Source: Planctomycetota bacterium (lineage in GTDB: Bacteria > Planctomycetota > Planctomycetia > Pirellulales > PALSA-1355). From it: a DNA stretch of 64,000 bases. The translations under genes and the position numbers were made by a program. Shown in pieces: positions 16,207 through 25,301 of this stretch. The stretch lies in contig QQVE01000004.1 of NCBI GenBank assembly GCA_003389325.1, positions 1-64,000 on the forward strand, given 5' to 3'. The notes beneath the pieces are model-generated. The model worked only from the letters and a program-made list of their open reading frames with translations, did not search any database and was not told the origin of the DNA. Position 1 is the stretch's first letter, and every line of letters begins with the position of its first letter.

Positions 16207-17379
16207 ATGACCGATTCCCGGCCATCGCCCCCGCCGCCCCGCACGATGCTCTCCGCCCCGGGCGCCGAGACCGTAATCGACGGTCGGCAGTACCTCTACT
16301 TCGCCGGCACCGGATACCTGGGCCTGCAAGGGCACCCGGCCCTCGTCCGGGCGGCGGTCGAGGCTGTCGAGCGGTTCGGGGTCCACTCGGCCACCTCCCG
16401 CAGCGGTTGCGGCACCGCGCCGCCGATGGCCCAGGTGGAACGTCGGGCCGCCGAGCTGCTCGCCTGCCAGGACGCCTGTTACGTGGGGAGTGGCTACGTG
16501 GCCAACTTCGCCCTCACCGCGGCCCTGCGCGATCGCGTCGATGCCGTGTTATTCGACAGGTGGGCGCACGACAGCGTGCGCGAGGCCGTCGCCGGGCTCG
16601 CCGGTCCGCGTCACCCAGCACAAGCGTTTCGGCATCGCGACGTGGGGCATCTGGCCGAACGGTTGGCAGCTCTGCCGAAAGGAGCGCGCCCGCTGGTGGC
16701 CACCGACGGCATCTTCGCCGTCAGCGGCCATCTCGCGCCGGTAGGTGAATACGTCCGCCTGCTCGACAACATTCCCGGGGCGATGCTGCTGGTGGACGAT
16801 GCCCACGCGCTGGCCGTGCTCGGAGAGCAGGGGCACGGCAGCCTCGAGGCCGCGGGCATCGCGCTTGCGCGGGCGAACCGTTCGTTCGACCACACGGCCG
16901 AAGGCACGCGGCTGTTCGTCACGGCCACGCTCAGCAAGGCGGTGGGCGGGCAGGGCGGCATCGTCTGCGGCACGCGTGACTTTATCGACAACGTGCGCAC
17001 CGCCAGCGGTTGGTATCGCGGCGCGAGCGCGCCGGCCAATCCGGTGGCGGCCGCCACGGCCCAGGGCCTCGAGTTGGCACTGGCCGACGACGCCCTGCGC
17101 AAACAGCTCGCCGCGCGCGTGCGGCAACTGCGGGCCGGGTTGCGCAAGCTCGGCCTCGACGTGGAAGATTCGCCGTCGCCCGTGGTGGGCCTGCAACTCG
17201 AATCGGCCAAGGCGATGCAGGATCTACGCGGCCGACTGCTCGAGGAAGGCATTTTCATCGCCTATTCCCGCGACTATGCAGGCGCCGGTGCCGTTGGTAT
17301 GCTGCGAATCGCCGTATTTGCGACCCACGCGCCGGAAATGATCGACGCGCTGGTCGACGCCCTGCGGCGCCTCCTTTGA
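16207..17379 (+). CDS. Alpha-oxoamine synthase-family PLP enzyme
   Basis: A 390-residue fold-type I PLP enzyme of the 8-amino-7-oxononanoate synthase/2-amino-3-ketobutyrate ligase/ALA synthase group. Start at 16207 has GGAG six bases upstream; the ATG at 16183 has none. Visible motifs: FAGTGYLGLQGHP (substrate loop, about 33-45), SATSRSGCGT (61-70), DRWAHDSV (117-124), VDDAHALAVLG (196-206, PLP-contacting Asp and His) and the Schiff-base lysine K244 in TATLSKAVGGQGG. The SxSRxxxGT region differs from the usual GSGGSR of BioF, so BioF activity is not assured; a lipid- or signal-making oxoamine synthase is equally possible. It is divergent from the small secreted array. Confidence 0.8.
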   Translation: MTDSRPSPPPPRTMLSAPGAETVIDGRQYLYFAGTGYLGLQGHPALVRAAVEAVERFGVHSATSRSGCGTAPPMAQVERRAAELLACQDACYVGSGYVANFALTAALRDRVDAVLFDRWAHDSVREAVAGLAGPRHPAQAFRHRDVGHLAERLAALPKGARPLVATDGIFAVSGHLAPVGEYVRLLDNIPGAMLLVDDAHALAVLGEQGHGSLEAAGIALARANRSFDHTAEGTRLFVTATLSKAVGGQGGIVCGTRDFIDNVRTASGWYRGASAPANPVAAATAQGLELALADDALRKQLAARVRQLRAGLRKLGLDVEDSPSPVVGLQLESAKAMQDLRGRLLEEGIFIAYSRDYAGAGAVGMLRIAVFATHAPEMIDALVDALRRLL

Positions 17380-17493
17380 ACTCAGCTCAAGCGCTGGCGG
17401 CGGACCACGCTCACCCCGGCCGACACCGATGCATTCTGTTGAGCTACGATCCTCGACGTTTCGCCGCCGCGTGCCGTGCCGCTTTGCTTTCGC

Positions 17494-18684
17494 ATGACAC
17501 TGTTCCAGCCCGACGACACTTGGCTTCTGTGGATGGTGATTGTCGTGGGCGTGGCGGCGAGCATCTACCTGGAGCAGGCCTATCGTTGGGCTGCCCGGCT
17601 TAGCGGGCCGGTGCTGGCGCTTTGCATCGCGATGGTGCTGGCCAACCTGCGCGTGATGCCGCCGGAGTCGCCGGTCTACGACACGATTATCGGCCACCTG
17701 GTGCCGCTGGCCCTGCCGCTGCTGCTGTTTCGGGGCAACGTGTTCAAGATCATCCGTACCACGGGCTGGCTGTTCGTGGCCTTTCACCTTTCGGCAGTGG
17801 GCACGGTCGTGGGGGCGATCACGGCGGCCCTCGTGCTCAGGAATCACGTGCCCGACATGGCGCACGTGGCGGCGATCATGACCGGCAGCTATACCGGCGG
17901 CGGCGTGAATTTCTACGCCGTGGCCAGCTCGTACGACGTGCCCAGCAACGTGATGAACCCCTTGATCGTGGCCGACAACTTCATCATGGCCGGCATGTTC
18001 ATCACGCTGCTCTTGGTGTGCCGCAGTGACTGGGCCAAGCGCTGGTACCCTCATCCGCACACGGCCGACGCCGTCGACAGCCGGGCCCTGGCCGCTGAGC
18101 ATTGGAAGCGGAAGGAGATTTCGCTGCTCGACATCGCCGCGTCGTTGGGCGTGGCGGTTACCGTCGTGGCCGTGGCCAACTTGACCGCGCGTCTGGTCGA
18201 GTCGCTGCCCGCTGAGAGAACCCCCGCGAGCGTATTGGGTGAAGTGCTCTCCAACGAGTTTCTGCACATCACGGCCTGGGCGACCCTCGTAGCCACCGTG
18301 TTTCACCGCTCGCTGGAGCGCGTGCGAGGGGCCGAAGAAATGGGAGCGTACCTGCTCTATTTATTCTTGTTCACGATCGGATTGCCGGCCGACCTGTGGC
18401 TCGTGCTGTCGCAGGTGCCGATGATGTTCGTGTTCTGCCTGATGATTGCGCTGGCGAACCTGGTCGTGACGTTCGTCGGCGGCCGGCTATTGAAGCTGAA
18501 CCTGGAAGACCTCGCCCTGAGCGTCAACGCCACGCTCGGCGGAGCCCCCTCGGCCGCGGCGCTGGCCATCTCGATGGGCTGGTCGAAGCTCGTATTGCCC
18601 GCGCTATTGATCGGCGTGTGGGGTTATACCATCGGCACCGCCATCGGCTTGCTCGTCGGCGAGCTGTTGAGCACGTGGCTGTAA
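17494..18684 (+). CDS. DUF819-family polytopic membrane protein
   Basis: A 396-residue integral membrane protein with about ten hydrophobic helices. The ATG at 17494 is chosen over a GTG at 17476. Family-like features are the early GPVLALCIAMVLANL helix, the LPLLLFRGNVFKI segment, the conserved GSYTGGGVNFYAVA motif (about 128-141) and the C-terminal LGGAPSAAALAISMGW helix. This pattern fits the DUF819 (YjcL-like) family, probably transporters of unknown substrate. It lies 114 bases after the oxoamine synthase gene on the same strand and may share its transcript. Confidence 0.82.
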   Translation: MTLFQPDDTWLLWMVIVVGVAASIYLEQAYRWAARLSGPVLALCIAMVLANLRVMPPESPVYDTIIGHLVPLALPLLLFRGNVFKIIRTTGWLFVAFHLSAVGTVVGAITAALVLRNHVPDMAHVAAIMTGSYTGGGVNFYAVASSYDVPSNVMNPLIVADNFIMAGMFITLLLVCRSDWAKRWYPHPHTADAVDSRALAAEHWKRKEISLLDIAASLGVAVTVVAVANLTARLVESLPAERTPASVLGEVLSNEFLHITAWATLVATVFHRSLERVRGAEEMGAYLLYLFLFTIGLPADLWLVLSQVPMMFVFCLMIALANLVVTFVGGRLLKLNLEDLALSVNATLGGAPSAAALAISMGWSKLVLPALLIGVWGYTIGTAIGLLVGELLSTWL

Positions 18685-18706
18685 ACGGCGACGTGTGTTC
18701 TCTCAC

Positions 18707-18779
18707 ACGAGCCCGAAGCGCGAGCGAGGGTTTCTGGCGGCATGCAACGATCCTCGCTCGCGCTTCGGGCTGGTGTGGA
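18707..18779. repeat. Dispersed GCTTCGGGCT repeat, inverted pair
   Basis: A minus-orientation copy (18707-18730) and a plus-orientation copy (18751-18779) enclose a 20-base spacer. The arms match almost perfectly, so the pair can form one long stem just after the stop codon at 18684. Confidence 0.85.
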
Positions 18780-18808
18780 GCAAGATGCCGTCCACGCGCG
18801 GCGCAATG

Positions 18809-18845
18809 AAAAAGCCCGGAAGCGGGTGAGCGCGTCCGGGCTTTT
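18809..18845. terminator. Bidirectional terminator between convergent genes
   Basis: AAAAAGCCCGGA and TCCGGGCTTTT form a stem around a 15-base loop, with A-run and T-run flanks on both strands. It separates the plus-strand gene ending at 18684 from the minus-strand gene ending at 18868. Confidence 0.85.
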
Positions 18846-18867
18846 CGTGTCGTTTATCACCTACCGC

Positions 18868-20250
18868 TTACGCGTATTCGCGGTCGGTGATGATGCCGGG
18901 TTGCGGCACGGGGTAGCGGCCGTCGGGATCGGCGAGGATCGGGGCGGTGCCGTCGAGCACGAGCTGGTCGACCTCGGGGGCGAACTCGTGCTCGCAGGCT
19001 AGCATCTCGTCGTAGGTCACCACCTGGCCGGTGTGCGCGGCCATGCGGCCCATCGACGTGACCAGGCTGGCCTGCGTGCCGCGGGCCGCTTCGTTGTAGG
19101 GGCGGTCTTCGCGGATGGCCGCGATCAGGTCTTCCCACTCCAGCGCGTAGGGACTCGGCTCCGGATCGGGATACTGCCACGCGATGTCGCCGCCGCGGCG
19201 GAGGATCTTCTGGTCGCGGAAGATCCGCGAACGGGCGGGAGCGTGACCGCGCGGGCCCGAGATGTGAGCCGAACCCTTGGTGCCGTGGGCATAGCTGGCG
19301 AACTGCTGGTGGCAGCCCGTCATCACCCGGCCGCTGAGCTGCAGCTTCGTGCCGTCGTCGAAGGTGTACTCGACGCCGTAGGTATCGAAGTTCTGATCGA
19401 TATTGTTGCCGCGGTAATGGCGTCCGCCCAGGGCCTGGGCTTCGACCGGCCAGGCGTTCTTCATCCAGCAGCACTCGTCGATGTTGTGGATGTAGAAGTC
19501 GCTGTAGCAGCCGCCGCTGGCCCAGAGGAAGCTGTGGAAGTTTTTGATCTGCCACATCAGCTCGTTTTCGCCGGCGGGCTTGGGCGGCGTGAAGGCCGAA
19601 CCGACCGGCGGGTGCATGCGATACGCCCGCAGCAGCGTCACTTGGCCGATCTCGCCATCCTGAATGCGGTCGAACAGCTCGCCGCGGGCCACGCAGTGGC
19701 GGCACATCAGGCCCACGCCCACCTTGAGGTTCTTCTTGTCGGCCTCTTCGGCAAGCTCGAGCATTCGCCGCGAGGTGGGACCGTCGACGGTGACGGGCTT
19801 CTCCATGAAGACGTTCAGCCCTTTCTCGATGGCGTACTTGAAGTGCACCCAGCGAAAGGCCGGCGGCGTGGCGAAGATGGCCACGTCGCCCGGCTTGAGG
19901 CAGTCCATCGCCTTCTGGTAGGCATCGAAGCCGATGAACTTGCGCTCGTCGGGCACGTCGTATTTTTCGGCGTGCCGCCGCGAGATGGCGTTGTGGGCGC
20001 TTTCGAGCCGGTCCTGGAAGACGTCGGCCAGGGCCACCATCTTCAGCGGGCCGTTGCTCACCGACAACGCGTTGTCCGCCGCGCCGCCTCCCCGTCCGCC
20101 GCAGCCGATCAAGGCCATTTGGATCGTGTTGTCTTCGGCAGCGTGAACCTTGGGCACGGCCACCGAAGCCAATGCCGTGGCCGCGGCCGCCGTCGTCGTG
20201 CCCTTGAGAAACGCGCGGCGCGACGTGCCTTGGGGAGTCGGTTCGCTCAT
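18868..20250 (-). CDS. Secreted Gfo/Idh/MocA-family oxidoreductase
   Basis: A 460-residue protein with a twin-arginine leader (SRRAFLKG, about 10-17, then an Ala-rich hydrophobic stretch, cleavage near VHAAE). The Rossmann NAD(P) loop is ALIGCGGRGGG (about 46-56), followed by ALADVF. The family signature EKPV (in NVFMEKPVTVD) is present, and the C-terminal domain carries WASGGCYSDFYIHNIDECCW in place of the usual G-x-x-x-D-x-x-x-H (Asp and His both kept). Planctomycetes encode many such proteins for sugar or inositol-like substrates outside the cytoplasm; the actual substrate is unknown. No partner is adjacent on the same strand. Confidence 0.88.
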   Translation of the reverse strand: MSEPTPQGTSRRAFLKGTTTAAAATALASVAVPKVHAAEDNTIQMALIGCGGRGGGAADNALSVSNGPLKMVALADVFQDRLESAHNAISRRHAEKYDVPDERKFIGFDAYQKAMDCLKPGDVAIFATPPAFRWVHFKYAIEKGLNVFMEKPVTVDGPTSRRMLELAEEADKKNLKVGVGLMCRHCVARGELFDRIQDGEIGQVTLLRAYRMHPPVGSAFTPPKPAGENELMWQIKNFHSFLWASGGCYSDFYIHNIDECCWMKNAWPVEAQALGGRHYRGNNIDQNFDTYGVEYTFDDGTKLQLSGRVMTGCHQQFASYAHGTKGSAHISGPRGHAPARSRIFRDQKILRRGGDIAWQYPDPEPSPYALEWEDLIAAIREDRPYNEAARGTQASLVTSMGRMAAHTGQVVTYDEMLACEHEFAPEVDQLVLDGTAPILADPDGRYPVPQPGIITDREYA

Positions 20251-20373
20251 CGTGAACTCCTGTCAAACAGTGCAGGCGGGAGAGGTTGGCGTGAAGCCTT
20301 TAGTGTAGTTGAGGGCAAAGTGCGGGGAAAGTAGCGGCAAAATCGCTTAAACGCACCGGGGATCTGCCGAGCG

Positions 20374-20404
20374 ACCCTCGCTTGCCGCATCGGGCTGGTG
20401 TGAG
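20374..20404 (+). repeat. Diverged single copy of the GCTTCGGGCT repeat
   Basis: The sequence from 20374 begins ACCCTCGCTTGC and ends CGGGCTGGTGTGAG. It matches the dispersed element except for a changed centre. It lies just after the stop of the minus-strand propeller gene at 20424. Confidence 0.6.
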
Positions 20405-20423
20405 ATGCCGCAAGGTTGGCGTG

Positions 20424-21548
20424 CTAATCGGTGACGCGGCCGAGGCCGAATTGATCGCCGAGGCGGACGGCGCGGCCGCCCTCGAGATGGACCTCGATCA
20501 TCTTTTCGCTTTGCACGGCGCGGCCTTCCTCGTCGGTCAAGTGGGCGACGATGGCACGGGTCTGCGTGTCGACGACATCGCCGGTCGAGGGCCAGGCGTA
20601 GCGGCCGTCGAGGCTGAAGGTGATCCAGCCCGGCTCGTCGCGCAGCTCGATGCTGGTGATCTGCTTGAGCGGCTCGACCGTGTTGTCGAACAGATGCATC
20701 CGCCGGTTGTGGGCATCGGTAACCCAAATCTCCTTTTCGTCCGGCGTCAGGCCCACGCCGTGGCTGGGGCAGCCGTGCCGCTTGACCGGTCCCTTGGCAT
20801 AGCCCAGCACCTCGACCCGATGCAGCTTTTTGCCGGTGGTGAGGTCGCCGATCTCGAAGCCCAACAGCTCGTTGATCGTGACAATGCACCGCGTTTCGCG
20901 GCCGTTGACGGTGAAGGGGCGGATGCTGTTTTCAAACGGGCCTACGGTGCGCACGTGCAGGTCGGAGGTGTCGACCACGCTCAACAGCGGGGAGCGCAGG
21001 CCGGCCAGGTAGGCGTGCTTGCCCGAGAGGCCCACGATCGTGTTGTGCGCGCCGGAGTTGCGCACGACCTTGTCGAGCACGTCGCCGTTGTTGGCATCGA
21101 CCACCATCCAATAAGGCCCCTCGAGCGTGGGCAGAAAGATCGTCTTGCCGTCGGGCGTGATCGACATGCGGTCGCAGCCGTCGTCGTAGCGACGCTGCCA
21201 GCGCACCGTGTCGGCGGCGATTTCCAGGCACATCAACTGCTTGATCGTGCTGATGTAAATGTGCCCCGTGGCCGCGGAGCCGCAGATGCCCTTGACGTTG
21301 AGCGGCCGCCCGCCGGGGCTGAGGCCACGGGTGCGAATGCGTTTGACGAACTTGAAGTCGTTGTCGATGTCGAACACCAGCAGTCCGTGCCCGCCGTATT
21401 CGAGATAGTCGCGCACGCCCGGCACGGCCACGTACAGGTAGCGCCCGTCGGGGATATCGGTGGCCCGTGCGTCGCCCGAGACGACGCCTAACAGAACGCT
21501 CGTGATGCCACAGGCGAGCCACGAGCGGCGGGACAACTTGCGCGACAT
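20424..21548 (-). CDS. Secreted YVTN-type beta-propeller protein
   Basis: A 374-residue protein; the start at 21548 has GGAG six bases upstream and a signal peptide with twin Arg (SRRSWLACGITSVLLG, cleavage near DARAT). The rest is a series of blade-like repeats: DGRYLYVAVPG, GHIYISTI, DRMSITPDGKTIFLP, VVDANNGDVLDKV, GLTPDEKEIWVTDAHNRR and ITFSLDGRYAWPSTGDV. These match YVTN/SMP-30-like seven-bladed propellers. No catalytic metal site is obvious. Likely periplasmic or surface binding protein. It is divergent from the threonine synthase gene. Confidence 0.8.
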   Translation of the reverse strand: MSRKLSRRSWLACGITSVLLGVVSGDARATDIPDGRYLYVAVPGVRDYLEYGGHGLLVFDIDNDFKFVKRIRTRGLSPGGRPLNVKGICGSAATGHIYISTIKQLMCLEIAADTVRWQRRYDDGCDRMSITPDGKTIFLPTLEGPYWMVVDANNGDVLDKVVRNSGAHNTIVGLSGKHAYLAGLRSPLLSVVDTSDLHVRTVGPFENSIRPFTVNGRETRCIVTINELLGFEIGDLTTGKKLHRVEVLGYAKGPVKRHGCPSHGVGLTPDEKEIWVTDAHNRRMHLFDNTVEPLKQITSIELRDEPGWITFSLDGRYAWPSTGDVVDTQTRAIVAHLTDEEGRAVQSEKMIEVHLEGGRAVRLGDQFGLGRVTD

Positions 21549-21723
21549 GGTTGGCTCCAAGAACGAGGAGAAGCGAGCGGGGAACCTACGGGTCAAGTCT
21601 AACGCCGCGGCGCGGAGCGTTCCACCGGCGCCTGCGCGGTCATCGCCAGCACGGCCTCGACACGATACATTGGCGGGGACGGATCCATCTCGCCGCGAAT
21701 CACCCACGCGCACGGTGCTCGCC

Positions 21724-22959
21724 ATGCCCCGCTTTGTGACCCATTTGGAAAGCGCGATCGACGGCACGCAGCTCGAGGCCGATCGTCCGCAGACGTTGCA
21801 CAAGGACCGGCCGCTGTGGGTCCGCTACGATCTTGAGGCCATCGGCCGGGTCGTGACCCGCGAGCAGTTGGCCAGCCGGGCGACGAGCCTGTGGCGGTAT
21901 CGCGAGCTGCTGCCATATGCCGAATCAGTCGACGTCGTGTCGCTGGGCGAAACGATGACGCCGCTGGTGTACTGCCCCACGCTGGGCGACCGGTTCGGCC
22001 TGGCCAACCTGTGGGTCAAGGACGAGTCGCGGCTCCCCACCGGCAGCTTCAAAAGCCGAGGGCTGGCGATGGCCGTGACCATGGCCCGCGAGTTCGGGCT
22101 CAAGCGGCTGGCGATACCCACCGCCGGCAACGCGGGCGGGGCGCTAGCGGCCTATGCGGCCCGGGCGGGGATGGAAGCCTTCGTGTTCATGCCCGACGAC
22201 ACGCCGGCGATCAACCAGCTCGAATGCCGACTGGCGGGCGCCAAAACGTTTCTCGTGCCGGGGCTGATCACCGATTGCGGGAAGATCGTCCGCGACGGGA
22301 AGGAGCATCTCGGCTGGTTCGACGTATCGACGCTGAAGGAGCCGTACCGCATCGAAGGCAAGAAAACGATGGGCCTCGAGCTGGCCGAGCAGATGGAGTG
22401 GCGGCTGCCCGACGTGATTCTCTATCCCACCGGCGGCGGCACCGGATTGATCGGCATGTGGAAGGCGTTTGCCGAGCTTGCGCAACTGGGCTGGCTCGAA
22501 GACGACAAGCGTCCGCGGATGGTCGCCGTGCAGTCCGACGGCTGCGCGCCGATTGCGCGGGCCTTCGAACAGGGCGAGCGGTTCGCCGAGCCGTTCGCGT
22601 TTCCGGCCACGATCGCCAGCGGCATCCGCGTGCCGGCGGCCGTGGGCGACTTCATGATCCTGGACGCCGTGCGCGAAAGCGACGGCCGGGCCGTGGCGGT
22701 CGACGAGTCGCGGCTGCGCGAGTGGATGGCGCTGGGCGCAGGCTGCGAGGGCCTGGCCATCTGCCCCGAGACGGCGGCCTGCATCGGGGCGCTCGAGGCG
22801 CTGGTAGCCGAAGAGTGGATCGCGCCGGATGAGCGCGTGGTGATCTTCAACACCGGCGCCGCGCAGAAGTATCCCGAGGCCATGCAGGCCGAGCTGCCGC
22901 GCATCGCCGATCCGGCCTGGATCAACTGGGAACGCATCGCCCAGGGCAAGTCGACCTGA
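21724..22959 (+). CDS. thrC: Threonine synthase
   Basis: A 411-residue PLP fold-type II enzyme that converts O-phosphohomoserine to threonine. Motifs: LGETMTPLVYCPTLG (substrate strand), VKDESRLPTGSFKSRG with the Schiff-base lysine K110, PTAGNAGGALAAYAARAG (phosphate/PLP loop) and the YPTGGGTGLIGMWKAF Gly loop. The C-terminal part keeps ICPETAACIGALE and the NTGAAQKY strand. The length is typical of the short bacterial class. A related threonine dehydratase- or diaminopropionate-type activity cannot be fully excluded, but the TGSFKxRG and GGGTGLIGMWK context fits ThrC. Start ATG at 21724 has no strong ribosome site; longer frames upstream overlap the divergent promoter. Confidence 0.85.
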   Translation: MPRFVTHLESAIDGTQLEADRPQTLHKDRPLWVRYDLEAIGRVVTREQLASRATSLWRYRELLPYAESVDVVSLGETMTPLVYCPTLGDRFGLANLWVKDESRLPTGSFKSRGLAMAVTMAREFGLKRLAIPTAGNAGGALAAYAARAGMEAFVFMPDDTPAINQLECRLAGAKTFLVPGLITDCGKIVRDGKEHLGWFDVSTLKEPYRIEGKKTMGLELAEQMEWRLPDVILYPTGGGTGLIGMWKAFAELAQLGWLEDDKRPRMVAVQSDGCAPIARAFEQGERFAEPFAFPATIASGIRVPAAVGDFMILDAVRESDGRAVAVDESRLREWMALGAGCEGLAICPETAACIGALEALVAEEWIAPDERVVIFNTGAAQKYPEAMQAELPRIADPAWINWERIAQGKST

Positions 22960-22990
22960 GGCAAGCGGCCGCGTGCCAGGCGCGGGTGTC

Positions 22991-23023
22991 ATGCTTCTAC
23001 CGCCCGTAGGGCGGGAGCAGCAT
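22991..23023. repeat. Intergenic hairpin
   Basis: CCGCCC-GTA-GGGCGG (23000-23014) is enclosed by ATGCT/AGCAT outer arms. It lies between the convergent thrC and isomerase genes. It has no T-run, so it is not a classical terminator; it resembles the other perfect hairpin repeats of this window in layout. Confidence 0.5.
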
Positions 23024-23111
23024 GCTGGCGCAAGGTGGGCCACGCGTGCGCAAGTGACGCAGCGTCGTGCCATAGCACCGAGAGTCGTGCGCCGGCTGCG
23101 GAGAAGCGCCG

Positions 23112-24008
23112 TTACCACACGTCGGCTTGGGCTACGCCTTGGGCGGCGGCGAGCTCGGTGGTTTTGGGGCGGCATTCGAGGCCGACGTAGCCGCGGTAGC
23201 CGAGCTCGTGGGCCTGGCGCAGCACGCGGGGGTAGTGGATCTCGCCGGTACCGGGTTCGTTGCGGCCCGGGTGGTCTGCCAGTTGCAGGTAGCCGACCTG
23301 GTCGAAACCGTCCTTCAGGCGACCGCACAGATCGCCTTCGCTGATCTGCATGTGGTACAGATCCCAATTGATCTTCACCATCGGCGAATCGACTTCGCGG
23401 CAGATCCGCACGGCGTCGGGCGAGCCGTACAGGCAGTGGCCCTTATGGTCGACGCGAATGTTCATCGGCTCGAGGATCAGCATCACCTCGTGGTCCTCGG
23501 CGATGGGGGCGATCTTTTTCAGGCCCGCGATGATGTGCTCGTGCATCTCGGCCTGGGTCATGCCCTTCTGGTCGTTGCCGCCGACGACGGTCATCATCGG
23601 GCAATCGAGCCGCCGGGCCACGAGGCAGGCCTCTTTGATCTTCGCGACCAGCTTGTCGTGATTCCTGGGATCGTTCATCCCCGGCACGAATCCCCAGGCC
23701 GTGAACTGGGCGATATCGAGGTTCAGGTCCGTGCAGGTGCGGGCCACCGCATCGATGTCCTTGTTTTCGTACGGCCAGAACTCCACGGCCGGGAAGCCCA
23801 AGGCCGCGGCCTGCTCGAGCCGCTGGAGAAACGGCAGCCGGCCCCACCACATCTCGACGTTGACGGCGAACTTGGTGTGCGGCGTCTGGCCCAGCGTGGA
23901 AGGATCGGGCGTCTCTTCCGCGGCGGCCGCGCGGTGCGACGTGGAAAGGGTGGCACCGCCGGCCAGCACCAGGGCCGATTCGAGAAACGTGCGTCGGGGA
24001 AAGCTCAT
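23112..24008 (-). CDS. Secreted hydroxypyruvate-isomerase-like TIM-barrel protein
   Basis: A 298-residue protein with a twin-arginine leader (PRRTFLESALVLAGGATLS). The sugar-phosphate isomerase/epimerase barrel shows GFPAVEFWPYE (catalytic-strand start), MLILEPMNIRVDHKG (metal-binding Glu), NWDLYHMQISEGDL and QLADHPGRNEPGTGEIHY, the last being very characteristic of the Hyi family. It ends with VGLECRPK carrying the second metal Glu. The cytoplasmic Hyi enzyme interconverts hydroxypyruvate and tartronate semialdehyde; the exported planctomycete versions may act on another ketose. AGGAG lies ten bases before the start. Neighbours give no pathway link. Confidence 0.85.
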   Translation of the reverse strand: MSFPRRTFLESALVLAGGATLSTSHRAAAAEETPDPSTLGQTPHTKFAVNVEMWWGRLPFLQRLEQAAALGFPAVEFWPYENKDIDAVARTCTDLNLDIAQFTAWGFVPGMNDPRNHDKLVAKIKEACLVARRLDCPMMTVVGGNDQKGMTQAEMHEHIIAGLKKIAPIAEDHEVMLILEPMNIRVDHKGHCLYGSPDAVRICREVDSPMVKINWDLYHMQISEGDLCGRLKDGFDQVGYLQLADHPGRNEPGTGEIHYPRVLRQAHELGYRGYVGLECRPKTTELAAAQGVAQADVW

Positions 24009-24145
24009 GCTTGCAAGACTCCTGGTTGGGGCGGCGAGCCAGGACGGCCTGCCGCGAGGTTTCACAGGGCAGTATAATTGTCGCCCGCGGCGGTCGCCAA
24101 TCGTTCGAGGCCGGCGGCCGTCTTCTTTCCTTCGCACGAGACACG

Positions 24146-24604
24146 ATGCACCTTTCCGCTCAACTCGCCTGTCCGAGCTGCGACTGGCAGTGCTACTGCG
24201 GTGCCAGCGACATGCTCCGCTGGCTCAAGCGGGCCGGCATGGTGCGCCGCGATACGGCGCCCGAGCCGGAGTTGCTGCCGGAGTTGTTCCGCGCGGCGGC
24301 CGGCAAGTTCGCCTGTCCGGAGTGCCGCCGCGAAGGATTGAACGTGGGCGAGGCGGAGGAGAACGACGACGAAGCCTGGGGCATGGCCCGCAAGTGCAGC
24401 GAGTGCGGGCAGCCGATCGCGCGGGAGCGGCTGGAGGTTTTCCCCGACACGACGGTGTGCGTGGCCTGCCAGGGGAAGCTCGATCGGGGTGAGTCGACCG
24501 ACGCCCCGGAGTACTGCTCGCGGTGCGGAAACGTGATGACGCTGAAGCAGTCGGGCCGGGGCGTGACGCGGTACGCGATGGTGTGCCCGAGCTGCCGGCG
24601 GTAG
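24146..24604 (+). CDS. Multi-zinc-ribbon protein with DksA/TraR-type finger
   Basis: A 152-residue cytoplasmic protein with four Cys clusters. These are CPSCDWQCYC (9-18), CPEC (55-58), CSECGQPIARERLEVFPDTT..CVAC (about 83-107, the layout of a DksA/TraR C4 finger) and CSRCG..CPSC (about 120-150). It lacks the coiled coil of true DksA, so it is unlikely to bind the RNA polymerase channel in the same way. A role in nucleic-acid or metal binding is plausible. The lipoprotein gene follows 25 bases downstream. Confidence 0.7.
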   Translation: MHLSAQLACPSCDWQCYCGASDMLRWLKRAGMVRRDTAPEPELLPELFRAAAGKFACPECRREGLNVGEAEENDDEAWGMARKCSECGQPIARERLEVFPDTTVCVACQGKLDRGESTDAPEYCSRCGNVMTLKQSGRGVTRYAMVCPSCRR

Positions 24605-24629
24605 GGAAACGTAGTGGAGGGTATTGGGC

Positions 24630-25199
24630 GTGCAGCGAGCTGTTGGCTGGATGTTGCTTTGCGGAGTCGCCGCGGTGCTGGGTTGTGCCAAGCCGCAAGC
24701 GACGGTTTCGGCGCGAGCGGAGGAACAAGCCTCGTTTGCCGAGCAGGCCGAGGCGGTGCGGCGGGGTGAAGCCGATGCGATTCGCAGCGATCAGGAGACG
24801 ATCGACGATGGCGACCTCGAGCAGCTCGACGGGCTGGAGGACTTGCTGCGGAGGGTGAACCTGTCGAAGACGAACATCAGCGACGAGGGCCTCGCCCGGC
24901 TGGCCAGCATGCACAAGCTGATTCAACTGCGGCTGGCCAGCGATCGGGTGAGCGACGAGGGCCTCAAGCACGTGGCCAAGATGAAGGAGCTGCGGCATCT
25001 GCACCTGATCGACGCTCCGATTACCGACCAGGGGCTCGAGCATCTGTGTTCGCTCGATAAGCTGGAGTCGCTCTATCTCGACCGGACGGGCGCGACCGAC
25101 GCGGGCGCCGCGGGCTTGCAGGAAGGTCTGCCCGGGGTGCATTTGCACGTCGACGGCGGGCATCCGCGCGGCACGAGCAGCGACGAGGCCGCCCCCTGA
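24630..25199 (+). CDS. Leucine-rich-repeat lipoprotein
   Basis: About 189 residues from the GTG at 24630, which has GGAGG nine bases upstream; a TTG two codons earlier is too close to that site. The leader MVQRAVGWMLLCGVAAVLGC ends in a lipobox (VLGC), so it is lipidated. From about residue 75, LRR units of about 24 residues follow: LRRVNLSKTNISDEGLARLA, LIQLRLASDRVSDEGLKHVA, LRHLHLIDAPITDQGLEHLC and LESLYLDRTGATDAGAAGL. This is the GALA-like LRR type common in planctomycetes. Function unknown, probably protein binding at a membrane. Confidence 0.78.
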   Translation: MQRAVGWMLLCGVAAVLGCAKPQATVSARAEEQASFAEQAEAVRRGEADAIRSDQETIDDGDLEQLDGLEDLLRRVNLSKTNISDEGLARLASMHKLIQLRLASDRVSDEGLKHVAKMKELRHLHLIDAPITDQGLEHLCSLDKLESLYLDRTGATDAGAAGLQEGLPGVHLHVDGGHPRGTSSDEAAP

Positions 25200-25301
25200 T
25201 CAGGGAAGCCGGAACGTGTCGGCGCCCTTCAGCATCGCGGCGATGCTTTGGATATACTGTCAGCACACGCCAACCGTTCCCACCTGATTTGGAAACCGAT
25301 C

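Noticed and set aside
16207..17379. Naming the PLP enzyme bioF
   Set aside because: The residues expected in the BioF substrate loop differ and no other biotin genes are near, so only the family is given.
18707..18779. Insertion-sequence ends
   Set aside because: Inverted arms are only 20 bases apart, no transposase is nearby and no target duplication is evident; better seen as a dispersed palindromic repeat.
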